64,000 bases of DNA from Bacillus sp. 103mf (lineage in GTDB: Bacteria; Bacillota; Bacilli; Bacillales; Bacillaceae_G), in assembly GCF_900116295.1 (NCBI RefSeq), contig NZ_FPAF01000014.1, forward strand, positions 1-64,000. Direction: 5' to 3'. A model generated the notes under the pieces. It saw only the letters and a program-made list of their open reading frames with translations. It searched no databases and was not told where the DNA came from. A program made the translations under genes and the position numbers. Of the stretch, positions 16,540-25,590 are shown piece after piece (within the stretch, counting starts at the first letter, position 1; every line of letters starts with the position of its first letter).

Positions 16540-17490
16540 GTGAAGGCAGAAAGATTTTTTACACATCCGCTCGGTGTATTTGTTGCAGCATTAAGTGCAA
16601 CTTTTCTATGGGGCAGTGCGTTTCCATTTATTAAATTAAGTTATGTCCAGTTAGACATTCAGCCTCATGAAGTAGGCGAGCAAATTTTATTTGCAGGTTA
16701 CCGTTTTTTCTTAGCAGGAATGATGCTGTTATTCTTCTTTAAAGCGTTAGGGAGAAATGTATCTTTTCAAAAAGGAACAACGAAGCAACTTGTTCAAATT
16801 GGTTTGTTTCAAACGTTTTTACAATATGTTTGTTTTTATATCGGCTTGAGCTATAGTACTGGGATTGAAGGAGCAGTTATTTCTGGAACATCGTCATTTT
16901 TTCAAATTGTGTTAGCGCATTTTCTATATAAAGATGATTCTTTAAATATGAGAAAAATCGTTGGTGTATCAATTGGTTTTTGTGGCGTCATTCTTGTAAA
17001 CATTCCAAAAGGAAACATGGATTTTCACTTTGGCATTGGTGAACTGTTATTATTAAGTGCGGCAATGTTGTACTCATACGGTAACATTTTGGCGAAAGAA
17101 GGAAGTAAAACGATGGATGTAGGCTATATGACCGCATATCAGATGATTATCGGTTCTTTAGGCTTATTGTTTATCGGAATTTTACAAGTTGGATTGATGC
17201 CATTTACATTCCATATGCAAACGTTACTTATGCTGCTATACTTATCATTCTTATCAGCAGCGGGATTTTGTATTTGGAATACAGTGATGAAATATAACAA
17301 AGTCGGAAAAGTATCGATGTACATGTTTTTCATTCCTGTATTTGGCGTCATCTTATCAAGCTTGATTTTAGGCGAAGCAATTCATTCTTTCGTATTGTTT
17401 GGATTGGCATGTGTAGCGACCGGAATTATTATCGTGAATCGTACACGTAGTGAAAGAAACGCATCGCATGCAAAAAGTAGCGCAATGTGA
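16540..17490 (+). CDS. EamA-family (DMT) transporter
   Basis: 316-residue membrane protein with ten hydrophobic segments arranged as two EamA repeats. The first contains ATFLWGSAFPFIKLSY and the second LLSAAMLYSYGNILAKEG. It belongs to the drug/metabolite transporter superfamily; members export amino acids or metabolites, and the substrate cannot be read here. The start is GTG behind ggaagga. The C terminus is short and basic. It appears monocistronic, with its own terminator. Confidence 0.88.
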   Translation: MKAERFFTHPLGVFVAALSATFLWGSAFPFIKLSYVQLDIQPHEVGEQILFAGYRFFLAGMMLLFFFKALGRNVSFQKGTTKQLVQIGLFQTFLQYVCFYIGLSYSTGIEGAVISGTSSFFQIVLAHFLYKDDSLNMRKIVGVSIGFCGVILVNIPKGNMDFHFGIGELLLLSAAMLYSYGNILAKEGSKTMDVGYMTAYQMIIGSLGLLFIGILQVGLMPFTFHMQTLLMLLYLSFLSAAGFCIWNTVMKYNKVGKVSMYMFFIPVFGVILSSLILGEAIHSFVLFGLACVATGIIIVNRTRSERNASHAKSSAM

Positions 17491-17516
17491 AGAGGTTCAT
17501 GGAGAGCCTCTTTTTC
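17490..17516 (+). terminator. Terminator of the DMT transporter gene
   Basis: agagg / cctct arms around ttcatggagag, followed by ttttt. Confidence 0.7.
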
Positions 17517-17660
17517 ATATGAAAAGCGAAATTTCTATCAGTGTCCGTGAATAGCGTGATAAAGTTTGGAACAATTTTTTATAAAAATTATAGATAAAAG
17601 AAAGGAAAATGATGATTTTATATCGAATAACAGAAATATTAATTCATCAAGGAGAAAGAT

Positions 17661-18341
17661 ATGAATGAAATGTACGTACTGTTAATAGGACAAGTAGTTT
17701 TATTTTTGTTCGGGACCATTTATGCAATAAGACAATCAGAACAAACAAAGGAAAATGAACCGTTACCCTTATTCATTCGTTTACTCCTCACTTTCTCATT
17801 AACTGGAGCTGCGATATGGATGTGGATACAGGACCCGGCAACACCTTATCGTCAGTGGGTTGCAATTGGTATGATTTTATCAACAATTGGTGACTTGTTT
17901 ATGGCCGGCTTAATTCCATTTGGACAGCGTCTCATTGGTGGAATGGTGACATTTGCTATTGCGCATTGCTTATATGTTACGGCCTTTTTAGAAACGGGTA
18001 TTTCGTGGAATGGCTTGTATATTGGTTTAGCGGGATACGGCTTGTTTTTAATTATTGGTTGGTTCTTTTTTATTCGAAATCATAAGCAGGATCGATTATT
18101 TACAATAGGTGCACTTGTATACGGACTTTGGGTTGGTGGAATGGCGTGTTTTGCATTTGCGCTTGCTTATTTGAATCAAGATATATGGTGGATTCCAGCG
18201 CTTGGTGGTTTTCTATTTGTCATTTCTGACTTTATTATTGGAATTACTGATATTGGTGGACGGAATGTAAAATATAATCCTCTTTTAGTTTGGGCAACAT
18301 ATGTGGGAGCACAAATGTGTATCATTTATGTTGGTATATAG
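17661..18341 (+). CDS. Lysoplasmalogenase-like (YhhN/TMEM86 family) membrane protein
   Basis: 226-residue protein with about eight hydrophobic helices and the YhhN-family motifs STIGDLFMAGLIPFGQRLIGGMVTF, IAHCLYV, and LGGFLFVISDFIIG. The two aspartates in GD and SD within helices are the conserved acidic residues of the family. Eukaryotic members (TMEM86) hydrolyse the vinyl ether bond of lysoplasmalogen; the bacterial role is unclear. SD aaggaga. Monocistronic with terminator. Confidence 0.85.
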   Translation: MNEMYVLLIGQVVLFLFGTIYAIRQSEQTKENEPLPLFIRLLLTFSLTGAAIWMWIQDPATPYRQWVAIGMILSTIGDLFMAGLIPFGQRLIGGMVTFAIAHCLYVTAFLETGISWNGLYIGLAGYGLFLIIGWFFFIRNHKQDRLFTIGALVYGLWVGGMACFAFALAYLNQDIWWIPALGGFLFVISDFIIGITDIGGRNVKYNPLLVWATYVGAQMCIIYVGI

Positions 18342-18349
18342 AATGTGAA

Positions 18350-18380
18350 AGAAGAACTGCTTGAGAGCGGTTCTTTTTTG
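18350..18380 (+). terminator. Terminator of the lysoplasmalogenase-like gene
   Basis: gaac-gct / agc-gttc arms around tgag, then tttttt. Confidence 0.75.
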
Positions 18381-18437
18381 TTGTTAAAAAATAAATGCAG
18401 ATGAAAAGACATAAATATGCATAGCGGTGATTTCTAT

Positions 18438-18606
18438 ATATAAGTTAAAAAAACGACATAACCCCCCCTTTCTTTTTAGGGGGGGACGAGAGCATCTGGC
18501 CATGCATAGAAGCGGTCAGGGCCTTTTCCTGCCACATGCGATGTTTAAAACAAAGGGAGAAAGCAAGTAGCGATCATGTTGTATTCTGCATAGCAACAAC
18601 TTATAT
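18438..18606 (+). repeat. Dispersed element R1, best-defined copy (169 bp)
   Basis: It begins atataagt (18438-18445) and ends acttatat (18599-18606), an 8-bp terminal inverted repeat. Between them are a C-run/G-run hairpin, gagagcatctggcc (18488-18501), atgcatagaagcggtcag, ttttcctgccacatgcga and ctgcatagca. No long ORF. This is the reference copy for the family. It fills most of the 18342-18743 spacer. Confidence 0.88.
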
Positions 18607-18743
18607 GCCAAAAAATTAAAATAAATTAATATGGAAAATGTTAGATTTTTCAGGTGAATTGTCCAGGTAATTTACTGATAATATAGAATTTATTTACAAG
18701 AACATTTTGTTATATAGGTAATAGAGGAATAAGGGAGAGGCGT

Positions 18744-19277
18744 ATGAAGAAAAAAAGTCGTTTGCGGGAATTCATTGAAGTATTTGCGATTGCATGTGTT
18801 ATTGCTTTTTTCATGAAAGTATTTGTATTTTTTCCAACGACTGTACAAGGAGCTTCTATGCAGCCTACACTTCATGAAGGAGATAAAGTCATTGTAAATA
18901 AGTTAGCAAAGCAAATTGATAGTTATGATTATGGTGATGTAATTGTAGTGAAGACGGATAATTATTATGTGAAGCGTATTATCGGTTTACCTGGGGATAC
19001 GATTGAAATGAAAAACGATCAGTTGTATATCAACAGTCAATTGCAAAAGGAACCTTATTTAGAAAAAAATAAGAAGCATGCAAAGCAACTTATGATGAAT
19101 TTAACGGAGGATTTTGGTCCGATGAAAATTCCGAACAACAAAATCTTTGTAATGGGAGATAATCGATTAGTTAGTCGTGATAGCCGCAATGGTTTAGGAT
19201 TCATTGATAAAGATGATGTATTAGGAAGTTTAGTTTCTATATACTACCCTTTTAACCGGGTACGGATTATAGATTAG
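18744..19277 (+). CDS. Signal peptidase I (Sip family)
   Basis: 177-residue type I signal peptidase with one N-terminal membrane anchor (about 11-30) and an extracellular catalytic domain. Catalytic Ser38 is in GASMQPTL and Lys77 in VKRIIGLPGD; box E reads GDNRLVSRDSRNGLG. It cleaves signal peptides from exported preproteins. Size and single anchor fit the P-type B. subtilis enzymes SipS and SipT rather than ER-type SipW. SD gggagagg. A small unknown gene follows 13 nt later, probably cotranscribed. Confidence 0.93.
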   Translation: MKKKSRLREFIEVFAIACVIAFFMKVFVFFPTTVQGASMQPTLHEGDKVIVNKLAKQIDSYDYGDVIVVKTDNYYVKRIIGLPGDTIEMKNDQLYINSQLQKEPYLEKNKKHAKQLMMNLTEDFGPMKIPNNKIFVMGDNRLVSRDSRNGLGFIDKDDVLGSLVSIYYPFNRVRIID

Positions 19278-19290
19278 AAGGAGGACAGCT

Positions 19291-19722
19291 ATGGAAGAGA
19301 TTGTCGGTCATGTTTTAGCTGGAATCGCACGGGGAGCAGTTGCAATCGGGGAAGTAGCGGTAGATGCTACTAAAGTTATCGTTCGAGGAACAATCGGAGT
19401 TGTAAGAGTTATAGGAGAAGCTCTAGCAGAAGAACTTGTAGAGTTAGCGTTAGAAACTATAGAAGGAAGAGAAAAGCGAAAACAAAGAAGATTTGCTCGT
19501 CATGTGGAAAAGTTAAAGGGACATGATTGGTTTAAGGTTATATATGAAAATGTAAAATGCCGAGATGTCATTCATACAGACAAACGTTATCTACACTTGT
19601 TGAGTAAGCGGCGGTATGTACAGAAACTAGCTCGTAATGAAAACGAACGTAAGCAATTTATCCAGCGAATCCGTATTGAAGCAAAGGTTGATGATGTGAT
19701 TTGGGATATACAACAGGATTAA
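19291..19722 (+). CDS. Uncharacterised protein downstream of signal peptidase I
   Basis: 143 residues, family not recognised. The first 55 residues form a glycine/alanine/valine-rich amphipathic stretch (GIARGAVAIGEVAVDATKVI). The rest is strongly basic and hydrophilic (EKRKQRRFARHVEKLKGHDW, then a K/R-rich C-terminal half). No signal peptide and no clear membrane helix. SD agaaggagg gives a strong start 13 nt after the peptidase stop, so the two are likely one operon. A role as partner or substrate of the peptidase is only a guess. Confidence 0.7.
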   Translation: MEEIVGHVLAGIARGAVAIGEVAVDATKVIVRGTIGVVRVIGEALAEELVELALETIEGREKRKQRRFARHVEKLKGHDWFKVIYENVKCRDVIHTDKRYLHLLSKRRYVQKLARNENERKQFIQRIRIEAKVDDVIWDIQQD

Positions 19723-19749
19723 TTTTTTTACATACATATAAGAAGTAAC

Positions 19750-19776
19750 AAAGCAGCCGATATTGGCTGCTTTGGT
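19750..19776. terminator. Hairpin between convergent genes
   Basis: aaagcagcc / ggctgcttt arms around gatatt. It can end the signal peptidase operon and the GTPase gene from the other side. Confidence 0.75.
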
Positions 19777-19793
19777 GGTTTTATCTATTACAA

Positions 19794-22586
19794 TTAAAAA
19801 ATCGACTCCATGTTTGTTTCTAACATTAACTCTGCATCAGGATTCTTCTTATCTATACTTAAGACTACTTCATACTGACGCAATCTTAGTTCAAAGAGTG
19901 TTACAGGATCACGATAAACTTCAGGATTTGATTTCATTTTATGCAGTGTGTTTTGCTGTTCTTGTATTTCTAAATGCGTGTGTTCTACAGCTTGTTTCAA
20001 TGAACTAAATGGATCTCTAAAGAACATAGTAATATCTCGCTCTAGTGCATTTTCAAATAACTCAAACTGTAAGAAAAACTTGTTTATAATAGAAGTAGTT
20101 ACATCAGTAAAATCTTCATTTTCTAAATACTGCTTGTATTTGTTATACAGCATTGTTTTATTTTTAGGAAGAGCTCCGAATAATTTTCCTGCACTTTTTA
20201 GTAAAAATTGCGCGGGCGTAAACCGGCGGAAGATATTTACTTCTTCCATTTGTATTCGATTCGTCATTCTATCCGTATCTCGGCGCCAATCATCAAGTAT
20301 TTTAAAGTCGCATTCTAACTGGATTCGATTTTCTCCACATAACGAGTTAAGTCCTTCACTTATTTCTTCTAAGTATGATTGACTTTGAAGGAACTCGTTA
20401 TTAGAAGTTTCAATCCAATTCTGCATGGATGAAGCGAAGTTAGGTAATACAGTTTGTTCTAAATAGTTTCGAATTCTCTCATTCATCGCGGCATTTAATT
20501 CAATATCAATGTGTCTAAAATCGCTGTCCTCACTGATTAGATCAGAGCAGCTTTGTAGTAGCTTCGGAATATGCTCTGTAAGATCGTTCGTAATTTTATG
20601 TTTCATTGTACGATATGAATCTGTAATAAAATGAATTTTTTCCTTTTCAAAAGCAGTAACATTATTAATAAAGCCATTTAGTCTCACTAAAATATCTTCA
20701 TTCCAACTAATAGAATCCACTAAGTTGTTTTCCATCTCAACTCGTTTATCTAAAAGATATTGAATTGCTTTTCGAATGAAAAATAGTATTTTTTTCGTAC
20801 GTTCTTGCTCAAGATTTTTATACTCAAAGTTAAAATTGACAAAATCAGTTAACTCGTTTAGCTGTTGGCTGTTTGTATATAACGATGAATAAGGTAAAAT
20901 CCTCGCATGTGGGAAATATGTGTGTATTCTTGTTTGCGTATCATGTATAACTCGTTTTACTTCAGCTTCGCTGTAAATGTTATCAATTTTATTTAATAAG
21001 AAATGAATTTGTAAATCTGGTGCATGCGCTTGAATGTTTAATAAAATGTCACGTTCTTTATCAGTAAAAGGAGAATCTGCATTCAATACGAATAACAAAC
21101 TGTCTACTGAGTTTAAATATCCGAATGTTTCATTTCTAATATCGTTGTTTCTATTAAAGCCAGGTGTAACAACGAATGCTAGTTTGTTTTTACTTAAAAA
21201 CTTGCAAGGTAATTTAAATTCAATACATGTTTTTTCTCTATATGTTTGTCGGTGCATAGACATCATGTTATGGAAATCTGAGAAATTATTAGTCGTTGAA
21301 ATTGTTGCATCTGTTATTGCATTAATTTCTGTATGAGCGTCATCTTTAAAGATAACTGTATTTGTGCTTGAATCTTCTAATATATTTTCTCCTAGTACAG
21401 AGTTGATAAATGAAGATTTTCCGTTTCCAGAAGTTCCTGTTACTAAAAGACGGTTTGTTCTTAAATCTGCAAGCTCACAGACCAACCATCTAAATCGATG
21501 TCCCATTTCTAAATCATTTTTTTGTGCCCACTGTGTAATAGAATCAAAAAGATGTAAACTATAGTCTAAATCATCCGTGTAATTGGTGGAATGTAACAAT
21601 AGTTTTTCTGCGTGTTGCACGTCTGCCGAATCTATTTTAGCAGGGAAAATCTCATCCCATGCCAATACTGCTGCAGATGGAAAGACAGAGCGAGAAGGAT
21701 TGACCATTTTTAACCAATTCGTTAAAATATTCGGAACAATATCATGTAATTGTCTCAGCATATACTGGCCTTGAATTAATTCAAAATACGTTTCTTCATA
21801 AAGAGAAGAAATGTTGTCCCATTCATCGGTTGAATGTACTTCGATATGTGAGAAAAAGTCATTTATTGTTTTAAGCCAAAGCAAATAAGTTTGCTCATTC
21901 TTATAGCTGTGCCAAAGTGATGAAACAATTTGTGTAAATTGGATTAGGTCTACATTGTGTAATGTAACTAGTACCTTATAGAAATAATCTGGTGAAATGG
22001 TTTTCGTAAATCCTTTATCAATATATTCTTTTAAAATCTCAAACCATTGGAAGGACTCTGTTCGAATCATTTCATTTATTGCAAGTTCCACCGCACTATC
22101 CCAATCTTGCTGTTCTTCATAAAAGGAACGAGCAATGGTTGTAACGTTTGGATAATCAGGATTTACAGAAACAGCGTCTTTAATAACTTTGAAGGCTAAA
22201 TCCAGTTTGTTTTGTTCTATGTAAAGAGAGAGTAATTGCAATGAAATTTCGGTCATAAGTATTTTATTATCAGTAGTAATGGACGTATACACAGTTTCGG
22301 CAGCTGATAATTGATTGAGTTCGAAGTAAGCATCTGCAATATTCTTCTGTGCCCATGGTTCTAATTCATTATTGACTTTCTCCCATTTAAAAATAGCGGA
22401 TTCAAAATCTTGATGGTGATAATAAAACTCACCTTGTGCAAAACGAATATAAGATCCATCCGAAAAGTCATTTTTTTGTTCAGCTAAATAAGCTTCTCCC
22501 AGTACTTGGAGAGGCGGATGTGTGTCATTTTCCATTAGAAATGTTTCATAATATATTTTTTTTATTAATTGTTTTTCTAGTGTCAT
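19794..22586 (-). CDS. TPR-dynamin-like GTPase
   Basis: 930 residues. The N-terminal 180 or so carry tetratricopeptide-like helices (QGEFYYHHQDFESAIFKWEKV, IADAYFELNQLSAAETVYTSI). A GTPase domain starts near 380: G1 is GTSGNGKSS (384-392), a G2-like TTN follows, and G4 is LNKID (531-535) after the dynamin-type LNADSPFTDKERDIL. The G3 site reads VVTPGF, with valine where dynamins have the DxxG aspartate. Long helices fill residues 600-900, with no clear membrane helix. SD is weak (gggggaaaaac). Bacterial dynamin-like proteins act in membrane repair and phage tolerance. The role here is unknown. It is transcribed alone, divergent from dedA. Confidence 0.8.
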   Translation of the reverse strand: MTLEKQLIKKIYYETFLMENDTHPPLQVLGEAYLAEQKNDFSDGSYIRFAQGEFYYHHQDFESAIFKWEKVNNELEPWAQKNIADAYFELNQLSAAETVYTSITTDNKILMTEISLQLLSLYIEQNKLDLAFKVIKDAVSVNPDYPNVTTIARSFYEEQQDWDSAVELAINEMIRTESFQWFEILKEYIDKGFTKTISPDYFYKVLVTLHNVDLIQFTQIVSSLWHSYKNEQTYLLWLKTINDFFSHIEVHSTDEWDNISSLYEETYFELIQGQYMLRQLHDIVPNILTNWLKMVNPSRSVFPSAAVLAWDEIFPAKIDSADVQHAEKLLLHSTNYTDDLDYSLHLFDSITQWAQKNDLEMGHRFRWLVCELADLRTNRLLVTGTSGNGKSSFINSVLGENILEDSSTNTVIFKDDAHTEINAITDATISTTNNFSDFHNMMSMHRQTYREKTCIEFKLPCKFLSKNKLAFVVTPGFNRNNDIRNETFGYLNSVDSLLFVLNADSPFTDKERDILLNIQAHAPDLQIHFLLNKIDNIYSEAEVKRVIHDTQTRIHTYFPHARILPYSSLYTNSQQLNELTDFVNFNFEYKNLEQERTKKILFFIRKAIQYLLDKRVEMENNLVDSISWNEDILVRLNGFINNVTAFEKEKIHFITDSYRTMKHKITNDLTEHIPKLLQSCSDLISEDSDFRHIDIELNAAMNERIRNYLEQTVLPNFASSMQNWIETSNNEFLQSQSYLEEISEGLNSLCGENRIQLECDFKILDDWRRDTDRMTNRIQMEEVNIFRRFTPAQFLLKSAGKLFGALPKNKTMLYNKYKQYLENEDFTDVTTSIINKFFLQFELFENALERDITMFFRDPFSSLKQAVEHTHLEIQEQQNTLHKMKSNPEVYRDPVTLFELRLRQYEVVLSIDKKNPDAELMLETNMESIF

Positions 22587-22943
22587 GTTTTTCCCCCACT
22601 ATATCTTAAAAAGTGTATATTCCTTTATATGTCAACACTTTTTTGCATTGATGCTCTTTATTCTAGCAAAGATTTTCTTTTGAAAAATTTCATTTTCCTT
22701 TCATTTTTAGAGTAGGATTGAATTTTCATGCATAAAGTTTCAGTTTTTTTTCAATTTCCTTTCAGTTCTGAAACAACATTAACTCTTCCTAATAACATAA
22801 TAAGACTATAATATTCTACATGAAGTTGTAACATTGGATGTAGAGTTCGGCATAAAAACAATGTATAGTGAATATGTATACCATGTTTGCTTTATTGATG
22901 GAGAGGGTACAATGTGGAATAACGATAACGTATAGGATGTGTC

Positions 22944-23552
22944 GTGCGAATGGAACAACATATTGGTGAATTAATCGCACACTACGGTTATTATGGAATT
23001 ATTATTGCGCTTGCTGGAGGAATCGTTGGATTACCAATACCAGATGAATTTCTACTTACATTTGTTGGATATAATATTTCAAGGGGATATATGTCAGGAA
23101 CAGAGGCGTTTACGAGCGGCATGGCTGGGGCTATAATTGGGATTACATTAAGTTATATGCTTGGTTTAAAACTTGGACTCCCTGTATTGAAAAAATATGG
23201 TTCTAAAGTGGGGATTAAAGAAGCTCAAATCGAGAAGACTCATATTTTATTTGAGAAGTATGGTCCTTTTTTATTAGTGTTTGGCTATTTTATACCTGGT
23301 GTTAGACATTTAACTGCTTATTTTGCAGGAATGTCGGGCTTAAAATGGGGTAAGTTTTGTTTATATGCGTATGGCGGTGCGTTCATTTGGGTGAGCGTTT
23401 TTATTGGACTTGGGTGGAAATTAGGAGAAAAGTGGCGAGATGTAGAGTACAATTTACATCGATACGGATTTTGGATTGGTGTTGTTTCAATCATTATCGC
23501 TTTGATTGTTTATACATATGTAAAAATACAAAAAGATAAGAAAAACCGCTAA
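22944..23552 (+). CDS. DedA family membrane protein
   Basis: 202-residue DedA/SNARE-associated (VTT) protein. Signatures: GGIVGLPIPDEFLLTFVGYN near residue 26, and the FEKYGPFLLVFGYFIPGVRHLTAYFAGMSGL region with the conserved Gly and Arg near 105-130. DedA proteins include lipid scramblases or flippases for undecaprenyl phosphate and phosphatidylethanolamine. The start may be GTG at 22944 (6 nt after agga) or ATG at 22950 (12 nt); spacing favours GTG. The preceding 350-bp spacer is AT-rich without other genes. Confidence 0.88.
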   Translation: MRMEQHIGELIAHYGYYGIIIALAGGIVGLPIPDEFLLTFVGYNISRGYMSGTEAFTSGMAGAIIGITLSYMLGLKLGLPVLKKYGSKVGIKEAQIEKTHILFEKYGPFLLVFGYFIPGVRHLTAYFAGMSGLKWGKFCLYAYGGAFIWVSVFIGLGWKLGEKWRDVEYNLHRYGFWIGVVSIIIALIVYTYVKIQKDKKNR

Positions 23553-23573
23553 TGTATATAGCGGTTTTTTTAT
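23544..23573 (+). terminator. Terminator of the dedA gene
   Basis: aaccgct / agcggtt arms around aatgtatat, then tttttt. Confidence 0.8.
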
Positions 23574-23576
23574 ATG

Positions 23577-23726
23577 CTACTCTGTGATTTCTTCATATAA
23601 GAAGTACGTCACATTATAAATATGTTCTACTTCGTCATCTGTCATATACATAAGTTCTTCTCGTTCAATTCCTTTTTTCTTTTCAATAAATTCAATCATA
23701 TTTTTCCGTTCTTCTCTCTTTATCAT
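23577..23726 (-). CDS. BH0509 family small protein (49 residues)
   Basis: Short minus-strand gene, ATG behind gggaggagaa. The product begins MIKREERKNMIEFIEKKKG and contains the MTDDEVEHIY box typical of the short BH0509 family, in which a basic first helix precedes an acidic MTDEE-like motif. It is probably cytoplasmic. Function is unknown. The dedA terminator lies just beyond its stop. Confidence 0.75.
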   Translation of the reverse strand: MIKREERKNMIEFIEKKKGIEREELMYMTDDEVEHIYNVTYFLYEEITE

Positions 23727-23879
23727 TTTTATTTCTCCTCCCAATCTGTTTTAATACAGTTTATTTAAGTTAGTACTATTATATAACAGAATCTTTAGAA
23801 AGTTCCACCATTTTCAATTTTTTTTGGATAAGAACTTTTCGACAAAACAGGACCTCGCAAAATATTAAGTATATATGTA

Positions 23880-24077
23880 TTAGAGAAGTAAGGTAAGAAT
23901 GCGTTGTTTCTTACGATACGGTGTAATACGAGAGATACCAGTTTTTTTATAGTTTTCTTGCTTACTTAATAAAAACTCATCATTTACTTCAGCATGATTG
24001 TTAAGCTGATTTTTTCTTTCCTCAGGAAGGTATTTTACAATATAACCTAACTCCACTTGTAGAAACATTGAAAACAT
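23880..24077 (-). CDS. Possible small protein, unrecognised
   Basis: Open frame of 65 codons from an ATG preceded by aggaaagaa at 5 nt; a longer reading starts at 24095 without an SD. The product begins MFSMFLQVELGYIVKYLP, then is hydrophilic (EERKNQLNNHAEVNDEFLL) and ends basic. I see no family. The frame lies between two minus-strand genes and may be real or a decayed gene. Confidence 0.35.
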   Translation of the reverse strand: MFSMFLQVELGYIVKYLPEERKNQLNNHAEVNDEFLLSKQENYKKTGISRITPYRKKQRILTLLL

Positions 24078-24171
24078 TTCTTCTTTCCTAAACATCGTTA
24101 TTTTCAGTCAAATACACCTAACAAACTCATACCATAATCTCAGTTCCATCTATTTTTGTGCGCAAAGAAAA

Positions 24172-24206
24172 TATAAAAAAGCATCCGTTATTTCACGAAT
24201 GCATTT
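24172..24206 (-). terminator. Terminator of the ferredoxin-NADP reductase gene
   Basis: On the minus strand gcattcgt / acggatgc arms around gaaata are followed by tttttt. Confidence 0.75.
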
Positions 24207-25255
24207 TATCTCATCATTTGCTTAATAAGTTCCCGGTTACGTTGTTTAAAAACATCATTATGGGAAGAAACCATGCCATATTCACTTGCATCCGGCTGAA
24301 TAAATTGTTTTGCTTTATTCACGGCGTTCCCAGCATCTTGAAAAGCACCAGCGATTAAATGCAATTTACCCTCGTGTTTTAAAATATCTCCCGCAGCATA
24401 TAACCCTTCTATGGAAGATTCACTATTTGCATTACCTGCAATAAAGTAATCATCTATTATTTCAATATTTAGTTCACTATTCTTCAATAATGTCATATCA
24501 CGTTCGTATCCATGATTAATAATGACTTCATCAATTGGTAAATATGAAACTTCTCCTGTTTCATGATTTGTTAATTCCACACGCTCAATTGCTTTATGAT
24601 TATCACCTGCAATTAACTTTGTAATTGTTGTATGCAAGAAGCATGTTGCAGAGCTATTCATAAGTTGTGTCACTTGTGCTTCATGACCAGACAAAGTATC
24701 TTTTCTATATGTTAAATACACTTTTTTTGCGATCGGCTCCAGTTCATTGGCCCAATCGATTGCAGAATTGCCTCCGCCTGAAACAATGACCGTTTTATCC
24801 TGAAAATGTTTTAAAGATTTTACAGTATAATTTAAATTCGATACTTCGAATCTTTCAGCACCTGCAATTGCTAATTTTTGTGGCTTTAATATTCCGCTCC
24901 CTGTTGCTACAATAACAGTCTTTGAAAAATGTCTTTCTCCAGAGGATGTCTTTAACACAAAGATTCCCTCTTCATTGCGAGTTATCGATTCTACTTTTTC
25001 ATTTAATACTACTTCTGGATGGAATGTTAATCCTTGCTCTACAAGTTGATTAATTAACTTAGCCCCCATAACTGGTGGCAATCCTCCAATATCCCAAATC
25101 ATTTTTTCTGGATAGACATGTATCTTTCCACCTAATTGTGGCTGAAATTCAATAATCTTCGTTTTCATTTCTCTTAATCCACTATAAAACGCTGAATAAA
25201 GCCCTGCAGGTCCACCCCCAATCACAGTTACATCAAATAATTCCTCTTGATTCAT
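24206..25255 (-). CDS. Ferredoxin/flavodoxin--NADP+ reductase, TrxR-like type
   Basis: 349-residue FAD and NADPH oxidoreductase of the thioredoxin-reductase-like FNR type (B. subtilis YumC, YcgT). FAD site: VIGGGPAGLYSAFYSGLR (residues 11-28), with a second FAD motif GLYAAGDI near 286. NADPH site: VIVSGGGNSAIDWANEL near 160. The CxxC of thioredoxin reductase is absent, as expected. It passes electrons to ferredoxin, flavodoxin or haem/siderophore reductants. The gene is divergent from a siderophore uptake operon, with one Fur box on each side, so it may reduce imported ferric siderophore. SD ctgaggagtg. Confidence 0.9.
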   Translation of the reverse strand: MNQEELFDVTVIGGGPAGLYSAFYSGLREMKTKIIEFQPQLGGKIHVYPEKMIWDIGGLPPVMGAKLINQLVEQGLTFHPEVVLNEKVESITRNEEGIFVLKTSSGERHFSKTVIVATGSGILKPQKLAIAGAERFEVSNLNYTVKSLKHFQDKTVIVSGGGNSAIDWANELEPIAKKVYLTYRKDTLSGHEAQVTQLMNSSATCFLHTTITKLIAGDNHKAIERVELTNHETGEVSYLPIDEVIINHGYERDMTLLKNSELNIEIIDDYFIAGNANSESSIEGLYAAGDILKHEGKLHLIAGAFQDAGNAVNKAKQFIQPDASEYGMVSSHNDVFKQRNRELIKQMMR

Positions 25256-25286
25256 TCGCGCTCACTCCTCAGTTTTTAATGTATAT

Positions 25287-25301
25287 TGATTATCATTCTC
25301 A
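25287..25301 (-). promoter_or_regulatory. Fur box for the reductase gene
   Basis: Minus strand tgagaatgataatca matches the 15-bp core tgataatgattatca at 13 positions. It lies 32 bp upstream of the reductase ATG. Confidence 0.8.
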
Positions 25302-25391
25302 ATAAAATATAACCTGTTTCGATTAGATTTACAATCCAAATTACTATTGACAATATAAAAAGATAAAATTATATTATTAAGTGATTGAAAT

Positions 25392-25406
25392 TGATAATCA
25401 TTTTCA
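25392..25406 (+). promoter_or_regulatory. Fur box for the siderophore uptake operon
   Basis: tgataatcattttca matches the Fur core at 13 of 15 positions and extends to a near-palindromic attgataatcattttcaat. About 185 nt of untranslated leader separate it from the lipoprotein start, longer than usual. A short frame on the minus strand here (25262-25465) is not a gene. Confidence 0.8.
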
Positions 25407-25590
25407 ATTTGTAAACTATTAACAAAATCGGAGGGAATATAACGTTTCATTGACTTATAAATCATTCAATTACTTTTATTGCAATAAATCTCGATAGCAA
25501 GATTTGTAAGCCCAATGTAGAACGAATTGTGAGATATCATCCTGTTAGAAAGCTATATATTACGTTCATTTTATAAAAAGGAGAAGAAGA

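Noticed and set aside
16355-16540. 61-codon frame upstream of the DMT transporter
   Set aside because: It covers the R3 fragment and has no SD.
25262-25465. 67-codon minus-strand frame next to the reductase
   Set aside because: It spans both Fur boxes and the divergent promoter region.
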